This document shows positions 20,172-28,426 of a DNA stretch of 38,884 nucleotides, piece by piece. The notes beneath the pieces were generated by a model. That model saw only the letters and a program-made list of their open reading frames with translations, had not been told where the DNA came from and searched no databases. The DNA lies in NCBI GenBank assembly GCA_903887465.1, contig CAISPW010000330.1, positions 1 through 38,884 on the forward strand. Direction: 5' to 3'. Origin of the DNA: an uncultured Oscillochloris sp. GTDB lineage: Bacteria > Chloroflexota > Chloroflexia > Chloroflexales > Chloroflexaceae. Both the position numbers and the translations under genes were made by a program. The stretch's first letter is position 1. Each line of letters opens with the position of its first letter.

Positions 20172-22079
20172 TCACAACCCCTTGAGCAATCCCATCAGCT
20201 TGTATTTGCGTCCATGCGTTGCCCGCACGCCTGCAAGATAGCGATCCCACGCATCTGCCTGGCCTGCGGCACGGTAGGCATCTCGGGCTCGGCGCAGCCA
20301 GCGCACCGCCTGGTCGTAGTGCTGGGCCTTCCCGCCAGTCATGATTGGCTCGGCCTGGGCGGTCGCCTTGCCAATTACCCACTGGGGCCGGGTGGTGATG
20401 GCCGCATCCATCACCAGATCTAGGATGCCGTAGCCGTTCCGCTCGACCACTTTGATCGCGTCGTCGATCATGCCTTCGAGCAGAAAGATTTCGGCCTGTG
20501 CTCTGGCACCTATCCAGCCTCCGGCACCTCCGCGCAGCTGATCGAGGAGCCGCGCACGTAGCTCGGGCCACCCTTCGCCGGCGAGGTCGCGGGCGGCGAG
20601 GTAGCGGGCCATGCTTGGCTCGCTGGCGCAGGCCACTGCGGCTGCGCGCAGGGCGAGGTCTGGCCGACCAAGCCCAGGCGCGAGCGAGGCGAGCCAGTCG
20701 CCTAGCGCGCCCTGTGGCCCGCTTAGGCTCAGGCCGTGGTCGGCGACCTGGAGCGCGGCTGCGAGATGGCCGCCCTCACGCAGGGCGGAGGCGAGGGCTA
20801 GCGAGTCGGCGGCGCTTGCGAGTGTACCCATACCGGCATTGACCGCATCCTCCACCCTGCCCTGGTGGGCCAGCATCAGGGCGCGCTCGCGGTGCAGCCC
20901 GTAGGCGGCAGCGAGGTTGAGGTAGGCATCGATGCGCTCTTGCCGCTCCAGGATGCGCAGGCGGATCAGGGCTAGCTTGGGGCGAGTCCCGGTCGCTGGC
21001 GATCTTGTCGTGCTGATTGGTGTTTCGTCCTGCGCCGCATCCTCGTCCTGCGCCGCATCCTCGTCCTGCGCCGCATCCTCGTCCTGCGCCGCATCCTCGT
21101 CCCACACCGCATCCTCGTCCTGTGCCTCGACCGCGCTCATTGCGGGGGTGGGCACGGGCTGGCCGCGCAGGGCGCGCAGGATCAGCGGGTCGTGCCAGCC
21201 CTCTAGGGCAGCGTTCCGCGCCAGCATCAGGCCCGAGTCGCCCCCGGCGTCGGGCGTATTGTCGGCCCACTCCTCCAGATGCTCGGCCCACTCCTCCAGC
21301 TCGTCGGGGCGCAGATCTGCGGAGAGCAACGCCTCGGCCCACAGCTCCCCCAGGCGGTCGAAGACGCTGTCGAGCTCGCCGTAGGAATCCTCGATGTCGT
21401 GCCAGCTCTCGCGATACGCCTCGGTGATCGCCTCAAGCATGTTCAGCGCGTTGGCGCTATCGCCGCCCGCAACAAAGCCGCGCACCTGGTCGAGGATCGC
21501 GTCCATACCCTCGGTGACGGCGCTGGATGAGTCGTCGTCGTCATCATCATAGTCACGGTACGACGAGCGCAGCAGCGCACGCACCTGACGCTGGATCGGC
21601 CCAACGTCCACCGGCGGACGCGCCGGGGTGGTGCGCGGGGCGGCATGGGCCTGCGCGGCGGCGATCTCCCCCGCAATCACGTCGGCAAGGTCGGGCTGGC
21701 GCGCAGCCAGGCGCAGCAGCAGGCTCCTGAGCTGATCCCGATCCAGAGGCGCTAGGAGATCCGCAAGCGGCGGCGCGACATGGATAGACGCAGGCTGCCG
21801 GAGCGCAACGAGCAGGGCGGCGACAATATGTTTGCACCAGGCACCTGCGGTGTAGGGGCAGGTGCAGGTCGCTGCGGTCACGCCGCCCGCATCAAAGGTG
21901 ACCCGCACCCGGTAGGGGTTGTATTGGCTGCCGTGTACCAGTGCATCCAGGACACCGTCACGCAGGGTCAGATCCATGACCATGCCCTCGCGTACGTAGC
22001 CCTCGCCACGGAGGTAGCTCTCATCTGTGGCGTGCCGGAGGATCACCTGCTCGCTGAGGCTTGGGATACGGTTCATCAT
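20172..22079 (-). CDS. SWIM zinc-finger protein with TPR-like C-terminus
   Basis: 635-aa protein. The N-terminal SWIM zinc finger is CTCPYTAGAWCKH (C-x-C-x8-C-x-H, about residues 72-84), a DNA- or protein-binding motif often found beside SNF2 helicases; none is present here. Residues about 100-330 are helical and include an acidic DDDDDDSSS stretch. Residues about 335-365 are a run of DEDAAQ hexapeptides coded by an 18-bp tandem repeat, and the rest looks like TPR-type helices (ALMLAHQGRVEDAV, AEIFLLEGMIDDAIKV). The start is one of two adjacent ATGs (22079 or 22076) without a strong ribosome site. Function unknown. Confidence 0.8.
   Translation of the reverse strand: MMNRIPSLSEQVILRHATDESYLRGEGYVREGMVMDLTLRDGVLDALVHGSQYNPYRVRVTFDAGGVTAATCTCPYTAGAWCKHIVAALLVALRQPASIHVAPPLADLLAPLDRDQLRSLLLRLAARQPDLADVIAGEIAAAQAHAAPRTTPARPPVDVGPIQRQVRALLRSSYRDYDDDDDDSSSAVTEGMDAILDQVRGFVAGGDSANALNMLEAITEAYRESWHDIEDSYGELDSVFDRLGELWAEALLSADLRPDELEEWAEHLEEWADNTPDAGGDSGLMLARNAALEGWHDPLILRALRGQPVPTPAMSAVEAQDEDAVWDEDAAQDEDAAQDEDAAQDEDAAQDETPISTTRSPATGTRPKLALIRLRILERQERIDAYLNLAAAYGLHRERALMLAHQGRVEDAVNAGMGTLASAADSLALASALREGGHLAAALQVADHGLSLSGPQGALGDWLASLAPGLGRPDLALRAAAVACASEPSMARYLAARDLAGEGWPELRARLLDQLRGGAGGWIGARAQAEIFLLEGMIDDAIKVVERNGYGILDLVMDAAITTRPQWVIGKATAQAEPIMTGGKAQHYDQAVRWLRRARDAYRAAGQADAWDRYLAGVRATHGRKYKLMGLLKGL
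21025..21126 (-). repeat. In-gene 18-bp minisatellite coding (QDEDAA)n
   Basis: About five and a half copies of an 18-bp unit (on the plus strand GTCCTGCGCCGCATCCTC), the first copies nearly identical and the last ones changed to W or V codons. It keeps frame and would let the acidic linker vary in length between strains. Confidence 0.9.
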
Positions 22080-22098
22080 TCAGCCTGCTACTTTCTAT

Positions 22099-22252
22099 CA
22101 GGGCAGTTGCAACGTCGCCTCCGGCGGGGGTTTGGGGGTGGCAAAGCCACCCCCGAAAAATCTTTTTTGGTTGGTTTTTGGTGGCGAAGCCGCCAAAAAC
22201 CAACCAAAAGCGAGCTCTGGGGCGCAGCCCCAGCAACTTTGCATCAGCCCTG
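22099..22252. mobile_element. MITE-like multi-hairpin element, copy 4, with 10-bp TSD
   Basis: A 154-bp copy with ends CAGGGCAGTTGCAACGTC and CAACTTTGCATCAGCCCTG, flanked by the perfect direct repeat TACTTTCTAT (22089-22098 and 22253-22262). Internal hairpins: GGGGGTGGCAAAGCCACCCCC (22134-22154), TTTTTTGGTTGG...CCAACCAAAA (loop in GTGGCGAAGCCGCC), and CTGGGGCGCAGCCCCAG. It is the clearest full-length copy in the window. It lies between the ketosynthase stop and the SWIM gene start. Confidence 0.93.
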
Positions 22253-22319
22253 TACTTTCTATATACCCGAAAGTGCGCAAGAGACGCTTGATGTATCATG
22301 GAGGTAGCGGACCGCGTGA

Positions 22320-23336
22320 CTACCAGGATATGCTCATCATCGAGCAGTTGATCCCCGAGCCGATGCCGAGCAGGCCGACGTGATCGCCCGCCTTCAGGCG
22401 TGTCTCGGCGGCCTGGGCCAGGGTGATCGGCACGGCGGCCGGGCCGATGTTGCCCAGTACCGGGAAGTTGATTTGCATCTTCGCCGGGGCAACACCGAGG
22501 GTTTCGGCGATGGCGGCGGTGTGGCGGGCGCTCACCTGGTGCGGGGCGTAGCAGGCGATCTGGTCGTCGCTCCAGTTCGGCAGCACCTCCTGGGCCAGCG
22601 CCCAGGTCTGGCCCGCCAGCTTGACCCCGGCAGCCAGCAGGGCGGCGGCATCGGTTTTCATCGAGGTGGGCGTGCCGATGCAGAGTTGGTTATGCACGGT
22701 GTCGGCCATGGTTACCACGCCGTTGAGCCGGTGGCCGCTGCGGGCCACGCTGCTGTGGGCCAGCAGCATGGCCGCGCCGCCGGAGCCGAGGGTGAGGGTG
22801 GCGAAGCTGTCGCGGAAATCTTCCATGGTGGCGGTGGGTGACTGGAGGCGGCGCACGGTGGTCATCACCGGATCCTGCGAGCCCTCGCCATCGACGATCA
22901 GGGCGTACCTAATATCGCCGCTCTCGATCATCAGGCCGGCGATGTACATGCCGTTGAGGAAGCCCAGGCATGCGTTGCGCACATCGAAGTTGATGCAGCG
23001 CGACGAGAGGCCCAGGTTATGGTGGACGAAGACTGAGGTTGAGGGTTCTAGGTAATCCTGGCAGACCGAGGTGTTGATCACGATCCCGATCTCGCGCGGG
23101 TCGATCTCGGCGGCCGTGATCGCCTTGCGGGCGGCCAGCGTGGCCGCCTCACTAGGGCGCGCCCCCTCGTCCCAGAAACGGCGCTCGCGGATGCCGGAGA
23201 GTTGCTCCAGGCGGCCCTTCGGCACGCCCAGGCGACTCATCGTCTCGCCGATCTGATCCTCTAGCCATGCCGAGGTCACCCGGTGTGGGGCGAGCTCGTA
23301 GGCTACTGCCTCTATGGCGACATTCTTGAACAGCAC
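22320..23336 (-). CDS. KAS III-like ketosynthase (OleA-type)
   Basis: 338-aa thiolase-fold condensing enzyme. Catalytic triad by position: Cys in FDVRNACLGFLNGM (about 122), His in CYAPHQVSARH (about 266), Asn in VLGNIGPAAVP (about 296). The N-terminal pattern (RLEQLSGIRERRFWDEGARPSEAA) and NACLGFLNGM resemble OleA-like proteins that join two acyl chains more than housekeeping FabH. No oleBCD partners or fatty-acid synthesis genes are in the window, so the product is open. Translation probably starts at GTG 23336, since GGAGG sits five bases before it; a TTG at 23348 also opens the frame but would overlap that ribosome site. Confidence 0.82.
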   Translation of the reverse strand: MLFKNVAIEAVAYELAPHRVTSAWLEDQIGETMSRLGVPKGRLEQLSGIRERRFWDEGARPSEAATLAARKAITAAEIDPREIGIVINTSVCQDYLEPSTSVFVHHNLGLSSRCINFDVRNACLGFLNGMYIAGLMIESGDIRYALIVDGEGSQDPVMTTVRRLQSPTATMEDFRDSFATLTLGSGGAAMLLAHSSVARSGHRLNGVVTMADTVHNQLCIGTPTSMKTDAAALLAAGVKLAGQTWALAQEVLPNWSDDQIACYAPHQVSARHTAAIAETLGVAPAKMQINFPVLGNIGPAAVPITLAQAAETRLKAGDHVGLLGIGSGINCSMMSISW

Positions 23337-23411
23337 ATCAGCCTCCAATCGTCAATAGGTTGAAAGGTTCAACTACTTTACCACTTTTTTCTCGTATCGC
23401 CGCCGATGCCC

Positions 23412-23566
23412 CAGGGTGGTTGCAATATCCTTGGGGCTGCGCCCCAGACCGCGCTTTTGGTAGATTTTTGGCCGCGAAGCCGCCAAAAATTCACAAAAAA
23501 AAGATCGTTCGGGGGTGGCGAATCCACCCCCCAAACCTCCGCCGGAGGCGACGTTGCAACCGCCCC
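23412..23566. mobile_element. MITE-like multi-hairpin element, copy 5
   Basis: Ends CAGGGTGGTTGCAA and TTGCAACCGCCCCG; inside CTTGGGGCTGCGCCCCAG, a TTTTTGG...CCAAAAA hairpin, AAAAAAGATC and GGGGGTGGCGAATCCACCCCCC. It stops five bases before the metallophosphoesterase stop codon complement (23572). No target duplication is seen. Confidence 0.85.
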
Positions 23567-23571
23567 GAGGG

Positions 23572-24372
23572 CTACGCGATGTCGAGGCAGAGTGCGTGCG
23601 GGGCACCGGGGCCGCTGCCGACGATGTGGCACGCGATTGGGCCATGATGCCCCGCGACCGTCCAGGCACCGGGCCGGTGCAGGTGCCCGCTAACAATATG
23701 CGTAACCTTGCGGTAGCCGGTCACCAACTCGCCGAGCGTAAAGTTGCCCAGATAGGCGCGCAGCAGGCTCCAGCGAGTGTGGCCGGGATAGTCGGGTACG
23801 GTGGGCGCGATGATCGGCATATGCGTGATCACCAGCACCTGCGCGACGGCTGGGTCGGCCTCGCACGCATCAAGATGCCCGGTCAGCCCGCGCGCGAGGT
23901 ACCGCGCCATCGCCACATCGCTCCATGGCCAGTCCACATAGTCGGCGTCGTGGCTGACCATCCCCTTCATCGCCCGGTAGTCGGATGCGGCGTAGGGGAG
24001 GTGGGACGAGCGTGACGAGTAGTCGTACCACGCCATCGTCCCGCAGATCCCCAGCCCGCCGAGGGAGAATCGCTGTGCCTCAAGCCAGACGAATCCCTCG
24101 TCGCGCGTGGCCTGCGGCAGGTGTTCCTGCCAGAGATCCCGGCTGCGATACTCGCCCCGGTAGACATCGTGGTTCCCGGCGATCAGCAGCCGTGGGCAGG
24201 GCAGATCGTGAAATAGCTGGAGGGCACGCCGGAACAGGCGCAGCGGGTGGCCCACATCCCCGGCGATGATGAAGCAGTCCGGCTCCGCAGCGCGCACGGT
24301 GTCTGCAAAGGCCACGTAGGCTGCGCGCTCCGCCGGGCGGTAGTGCAGGTCCGCAGTAATCAAGATCCGCAT
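23572..24372 (-). CDS. Metallophosphoesterase
   Basis: 266-aa calcineurin-like metallophosphoesterase. The metal-site motifs are in order: DLHY (D-x-H), IAGDVGH (G-D), LLIAGNHDVYRGEY (GNH[D/E]), ITHMPI (the His of block IV) and VSGHLHRPG (G-H-x-H). Such enzymes cleave phosphoesters of nucleotides, lipids or nucleic acids with two metal ions; substrate unknown. The ATG at 24372 directly starts MRILITADLHY. It lies 30 bp after the metH stop on the same strand and could be read with it. Confidence 0.9.
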   Translation of the reverse strand: MRILITADLHYRPAERAAYVAFADTVRAAEPDCFIIAGDVGHPLRLFRRALQLFHDLPCPRLLIAGNHDVYRGEYRSRDLWQEHLPQATRDEGFVWLEAQRFSLGGLGICGTMAWYDYSSRSSHLPYAASDYRAMKGMVSHDADYVDWPWSDVAMARYLARGLTGHLDACEADPAVAQVLVITHMPIIAPTVPDYPGHTRWSLLRAYLGNFTLGELVTGYRKVTHIVSGHLHRPGAWTVAGHHGPIACHIVGSGPGAPHALCLDIA

Positions 24373-24402
24373 AGCCACAGTATAGGCGAGAATCACGCGA
24401 TC

Positions 24403-27400
24403 CTAACCCGGATTCTCGGAAGTCCCCGCCGTCGCATCATCCTCAGCCCGCTCTGCGACCGATCCGATGCTGAAGTATTTGGCCTCGGGATGGTGAATGA
24501 TGATCGCCGCCGTACTCTGCTCGGGCACGATCTGGAATGCCCCGGTGAGCGTCAGGCCGATCTGCTCGGCGGGCAGGATCGTGAACAGCTTGGCGTGCTC
24601 CTCTAAGTCGGGGCAGGCCGGGTAGCCCCACGAGTAGCGCTTGCCGCGCTCCTCGCCTAGCCCGAGGCCCTGGCGCACCACGCGGTTGGTGTACTCGGCC
24701 AGCGCCTCGGCCAGACTCACGCCCAGCCCGTGGATGTAGTAGCCCCGGCTGTAGTCGCCCTGGCCCTGCAGCGACTCGGTCAGGTCGCCCACCTTGCGGC
24801 CCATCGTCACTAGCTGGAAAGCGGCCACATCGTACACGCCGCTCTCCACGCTGCGGAAGTAATCGGCCAGGCAGAGCCGCTCGCGGCCGGGCTGGCGTGG
24901 AAAGATAAAGCGGGTCAACTCCTTCGCACGATCCGCCGGGTCGTAGACGATCAGGTCGTGGCCATGGCTCTGTACCGGGAAGTAGCCGTAGACCACCTTC
25001 GGCTCCAGCCAGCCATCGCGCTCGGCCTCGCGCATCAGGTCGCGCACCTTCAGATCGAACTCGGCCTTGAGCGCCGCCCACTCCGCGCCTTTGGCGTTCT
25101 TCGCGCCCCACTGGAGCCGGTATAGCGCGTTGCGATCCAGGCAGGTCAGCACGTCGTCCATGCGGATGCGACTGGTGGCGCGGGCACCCCAGAAGGGCGG
25201 CGTGGGCACCGGCACGTCGGCGCGGATGTTCGAGGGAACCGCGCGGTCGCCCATGCTGGCCCTGCCGAGGTCGGCCAAGGCCACCCGCCCGGTCGGCCGC
25301 GTGCCCAGCGCATCGGCAGCCTCGCGGATCGCCGCCTCGATAAACTGCGCACGACCATTCGTGTCGCTGAGCCGATCCATCGCCTCCAGACCCTCGAAGG
25401 CGTCCTTGCAGTAGAAGACGCCCGCCGCGTACGGCTCGTTGCCCACGCGACTGATGCGCTGGCCGTACTGCCGGTTGATCGCCGCGCCGCCCACCAGCAC
25501 CGGGATATTCATGCCGCGCTTGTGCAACTCCTGCACCACCAGCGGCATCTGCTTGCTGGTCGATACCAGCAGGGCCGAGAGGCCGATCACGTCGGCACCG
25601 ACCTCCACCGCCTTCTCGATGATCGTGTTGATCGGCACCTGCTTGCCCAGGTCGTACACGGTGTAGCCGTTGTTCGACAGAATGGTGTTCACCAGGTTCT
25701 TGCCAATATCGTGGACATCGCCGTAGACCGTGGCCAGCACCACCCGGCCCTTGGTCGAGCCCTCCAACTTGTCGAGGTAGCGCTCCAGGTGCGACACCGC
25801 CTTCTTCATCACCTCGGCGCTCTGCAGCACGAAGGGCAGGATGAGTTGGCCGGAGCCGAACAGGTCGCCGACCTCCTTCATCGCCGGGAGCAGGACGTTG
25901 TTCAGGACGGCGACGGCGGCATCGCCCTTGTTGATTTTCGATTGCAGATTTGAGATTGCAGATTGGGCTTCGCTGTTGATTGCAGATTGGTTGCCCAAAT
26001 CTGCAATCTGCAATCTCAAATCTGCAATCGGCAACCCCATCCGGTTCGCCACCGCCTCGTCGATATCCTGCTCGACATCCTCCTTCTTCCGGTGCAGGAT
26101 CTTCCAGCGCAGGCGCTCGTCCACCGAGAGTCCGGCGGTGGGGTCGCTAGACTCGCTCTCGACCGCGCCCTGGTTCTGCGCGAAGAACTGGATGAAGCGG
26201 GCCAGGGCGTCCTCGCGCCGGTTGAAGATCAGGTCGTCGCAGATCTCGCGCTGCTCGGCGGGCAGTTCGGCGTAGGGCGTGATGTGGGCCGGGTTGATGA
26301 TCGCGGTGTCGAGACCGGCGGCCACGGCGTGAAAGAGGAAGGCCGAGTTGAGCGCGGCGCGGGCGTGGGGGGCCACGCCGAAGCTCAGGTTGCTCACGCC
26401 GAGGGTGGTGAAGCAGCCGGGGATACGGGCCTTCACCAGACGGATGCCCTCGATGGTCTCCACGGCGGCGGCGCGCAACTCCTCCTGGCCGGTGGTGATC
26501 GGGAAGGTCAGCACGTCGAAGATCAACGCCTCAGCGGGCAGGCCGTACTCGTCGCGGGCAATCTGGGCGATGCGCTCGGCCACCGCCAGCTTGCGCTCGC
26601 GGGTGTGGGTCATGCCCTCTTCGTCGATGGTCATGGCCATAACGGCGGCACCGTAGCGAGCCACCAGCGGCAGCACCGTAGCGATCTTCCCGCCGCGCCC
26701 GCCCTCCAGCGAGACCGAGTTGACCACGGCGCGGCCGGGGTACATGGCCAGGGCGCGCTCAAGCACATCGCCCTCGGTGGTGTCGATCACCAGGGGCAAC
26801 TCGATGTTCATGGTCAGCTTCTTGAGCAGCTTGGTCATCTGCTCGCCCTCGTCGGCGCGCTCGGTCATGGCCACGCAGACATCCAGCAGGTGCGCGCCGC
26901 CGTCCACCTGCTCGCGGGCCACCTCAACCACGCCGTCGTAGTTATCGCTCAGCAGCAGGCGCTTGACCTTGCGCGAACCGAGGGTGTTCACCCGCTCGCC
27001 GATCATGGTCAGGGTGCCGTCCTGGCGCAAGGCGGCGGCGCGGATGCCCGAGGAGACGCTGGGGATGTACTCGATCTGGCGCGGCCTGGGGGCGCAGCCG
27101 TAGCCAAGGACCTCGCGCAGCCTAGCGATGTGCGCGGGGCGGGTGCCGCAGCAGCCGCCGACCACACCCACGCCGTACTCGCCCACAAACTCGCCGAGGA
27201 TGCGCGCAAATGCCTCGGGATCCATCGGGTAGACCGTCTCGCCGTCCACCTCCATGGGCAGGCCAGCATTCGGGATGCAGGAGATCGGCTTGCGTGCGTG
27301 GGCGGTGAGGTACTGGATGGCCTCGCGCATATGCTCGGGGCCGGTCGAGCAGTTCAGGCCGATCACATCAACCGGCATGGCCTCCAGGGTGGCGATCAGG

Positions 27401-28047
27401 GCCGGGACATCGGTGCCCAGCAGCATGCGCCCGGAGAGGTCGAGGAAGACCTGGGCCTGCACCGCGATATCGGGGCGCTCGGTCTCGATCTTCGCCCGGC
27501 GGATGCCGTCGAGCGCCGCCTTCACCTCCAAGATGTCCACGCTCGTCTCGACGAGCAGCAGGTCGACGCCGCCGGTGATCAGACCGACGGCCTGCTCGCA
27601 GAAAATCTCGCTCAGCTCCGCGAAGGTGATGTTGGAGAGGGCCGGGTCGTCGGAGGAAGGCAGCTTGCCGGTCGGCCCCATCGAGCCAGCCACAAAGCGC
27701 GGGCGACCGTCCTGGGCCTGATAGCGGTCGGCCACCTCGCGGGCCAGGGCGGCGGCGGCGCAGTTCAGTTCCAGGGTACGGTCGCCGAGATCCCACTCCT
27801 CCAAGCGCATGCGCGTACTCTGGAAGGTGCAGGTCTCCACCACATCGGCACCGGCCTCGAAGAACGAGGCGTGGATCTGGCCAATCACATCGGGCCGGGT
27901 GATCACCAGGTAATCACGGTTGCCGAAGGTGCGCTCGCCACCGTAGTCCTCGACCGTCAGGTTGAAGGTATCGATGCTGGTACCCATCGCGCCATCGAAG
28001 ATCAGGACGCGCTCGGCGAGGGCGGCAAGGTAGCGGGATGTACTCAT
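24403..28047 (-). CDS. metH: Cobalamin-dependent methionine synthase
   Basis: 1214-aa enzyme moving a methyl group from methyl-tetrahydrofolate through cobalamin to homocysteine. Domains in order: homocysteine/zinc domain (1-325, zinc Cys in NCSTGPEH and GGCCGTRPAH), pterin-binding domain (about 345-620, MIGERVNTLGSRK), cap and B12 domain (about 640-880; GDVHDIGKN with the cobalt-ligand His), and the AdoMet reactivation domain (to the end; VVYGYFPVQSHG, YSWGYPACPDLEEHAKLF). The ATG at 28047 has AGGAGC six bases upstream; a longer frame upstream lies in the riboswitch leader and is rejected. Residues about 674-703 (IADLRLQIADLGNQSAI...) are an in-frame palindromic insertion at the start of the cap domain. 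Controlled by a SAM-I riboswitch. Confidence 0.97.
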   Translation of the reverse strand: MSTSRYLAALAERVLIFDGAMGTSIDTFNLTVEDYGGERTFGNRDYLVITRPDVIGQIHASFFEAGADVVETCTFQSTRMRLEEWDLGDRTLELNCAAAALAREVADRYQAQDGRPRFVAGSMGPTGKLPSSDDPALSNITFAELSEIFCEQAVGLITGGVDLLLVETSVDILEVKAALDGIRRAKIETERPDIAVQAQVFLDLSGRMLLGTDVPALIATLEAMPVDVIGLNCSTGPEHMREAIQYLTAHARKPISCIPNAGLPMEVDGETVYPMDPEAFARILGEFVGEYGVGVVGGCCGTRPAHIARLREVLGYGCAPRPRQIEYIPSVSSGIRAAALRQDGTLTMIGERVNTLGSRKVKRLLLSDNYDGVVEVAREQVDGGAHLLDVCVAMTERADEGEQMTKLLKKLTMNIELPLVIDTTEGDVLERALAMYPGRAVVNSVSLEGGRGGKIATVLPLVARYGAAVMAMTIDEEGMTHTRERKLAVAERIAQIARDEYGLPAEALIFDVLTFPITTGQEELRAAAVETIEGIRLVKARIPGCFTTLGVSNLSFGVAPHARAALNSAFLFHAVAAGLDTAIINPAHITPYAELPAEQREICDDLIFNRREDALARFIQFFAQNQGAVESESSDPTAGLSVDERLRWKILHRKKEDVEQDIDEAVANRMGLPIADLRLQIADLGNQSAINSEAQSAISNLQSKINKGDAAVAVLNNVLLPAMKEVGDLFGSGQLILPFVLQSAEVMKKAVSHLERYLDKLEGSTKGRVVLATVYGDVHDIGKNLVNTILSNNGYTVYDLGKQVPINTIIEKAVEVGADVIGLSALLVSTSKQMPLVVQELHKRGMNIPVLVGGAAINRQYGQRISRVGNEPYAAGVFYCKDAFEGLEAMDRLSDTNGRAQFIEAAIREAADALGTRPTGRVALADLGRASMGDRAVPSNIRADVPVPTPPFWGARATSRIRMDDVLTCLDRNALYRLQWGAKNAKGAEWAALKAEFDLKVRDLMREAERDGWLEPKVVYGYFPVQSHGHDLIVYDPADRAKELTRFIFPRQPGRERLCLADYFRSVESGVYDVAAFQLVTMGRKVGDLTESLQGQGDYSRGYYIHGLGVSLAEALAEYTNRVVRQGLGLGEERGKRYSWGYPACPDLEEHAKLFTILPAEQIGLTLTGAFQIVPEQSTAAIIIHHPEAKYFSIGSVAERAEDDATAGTSENPG
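25941..26028. repeat. Palindromic repeat inserted in frame in metH
   Basis: Perfect 24-bp inverted repeat (25941-25964 and 26005-26028) made of GATTGCAGATT-type words, separated by 40 bp that include another GATTGCAGATTGG word. It keeps the metH frame open and codes about 30 residues rich in Ile, Asn, Gln and Ser, which differ from the rest of the protein in composition and from the family at this position. Base composition is far lower in GC than the surrounding gene. Confidence 0.85.
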
Positions 28048-28091
28048 GATGCTCCTGGGGATACAAGACTGCGCTGAAGGCGCGGCGCAAC

Positions 28092-28121
28092 AAAAAAGCC
28101 TCCACACGCTGGCGTGAAGGC
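28092..28121 (-). terminator. Riboswitch-controlled terminator in the metH leader
   Basis: On the minus strand, stem GCCTTCAC/GTGGAGGC (one G-U) with an 8-nt loop, followed by TTTTTT. It lies 9 nt after the aptamer and 44 bp before the ATG, the normal place for a SAM-I expression platform. Confidence 0.85.
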
Positions 28122-28129
28122 ATCGGAGA

Positions 28130-28290
28130 CCTCATCTTCCAGCTTGCGCTGACGGAGTTCGCACCGTTCTGATTGCTGAATGCAGATTGTAGGGTGTAGA
28201 TTTGCCGCCGAGCGGCAATCGGCAATCGGCAATTGCCCAGGGGTTGCCGGGGCTTCAACGGGCCGATCCCTTCACCCCTCTGGATGAGCC
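28130..28290 (-). promoter_or_regulatory. SAM-I (S-box) riboswitch upstream of metH
   Basis: Read on the minus strand: P1 5' strand GGCTCATCCAGAG, then GGGGTGAAGGGATCGGCCC, the conserved GTTGAAGCCCCGGCAACC, and after a long insertion ACGGTGCGAACTCCGTC, GCGCAAGC, and GGAAGATGAGG closing P1. All S-box core blocks are present in order, and a terminator follows, so high S-adenosylmethionine should switch metH off. The segment between GGCAACC and CGGTGC (P3) is about 65 nt instead of the usual 10-20. It carries GATTGCC repeats and a CTGATTGCTGAATGCAGATTG block on the plus strand, like the repeat inside metH. Confidence 0.92.
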
Positions 28291-28309
28291 ATATGTGATT
28301 GTGCGCCGG

Positions 28310-28339
28310 AGTATAGCATGTGGGGAGGGGCAGTGTCAA
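28310..28339 (-). promoter_or_regulatory. metH promoter
   Basis: Minus-strand TTGACA (28339-28334), 18-bp spacer, TATACT (28315-28310). The expected start of transcription falls about 13 bases before the first base of the aptamer. Confidence 0.75.
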
Positions 28340-28356
28340 AAATCGAAACCCGTTAA

Positions 28357-28385
28357 TTGACGTGACCGCCTGAACGCGCTAGAAT
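28357..28385 (+). promoter_or_regulatory. Promoter of the phytol-kinase-like gene
   Basis: TTGACG (28357-28362), 17-bp spacer, TAGAAT (28380-28385). The -35 boxes of this and the divergent metH promoter are separated by 17 bp, so the two are probably linked. Confidence 0.75.
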
Positions 28386-28426
28386 TGCGGCAGCGAAGCC
28401 TTCTGTCAGCACGTCCTTTGCTCTTT

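Noticed and set aside
25963-28077. Long plus-strand open frame opposite metH
   Set aside because: Antisense shadow of metH with low-complexity His/Gly/Ala/Val content and no motif.
28048-28107. Longer metH start including 20 extra residues
   Set aside because: Those codons lie in the riboswitch terminator; the ATG at 28047 has a good ribosome site and matches the family start.
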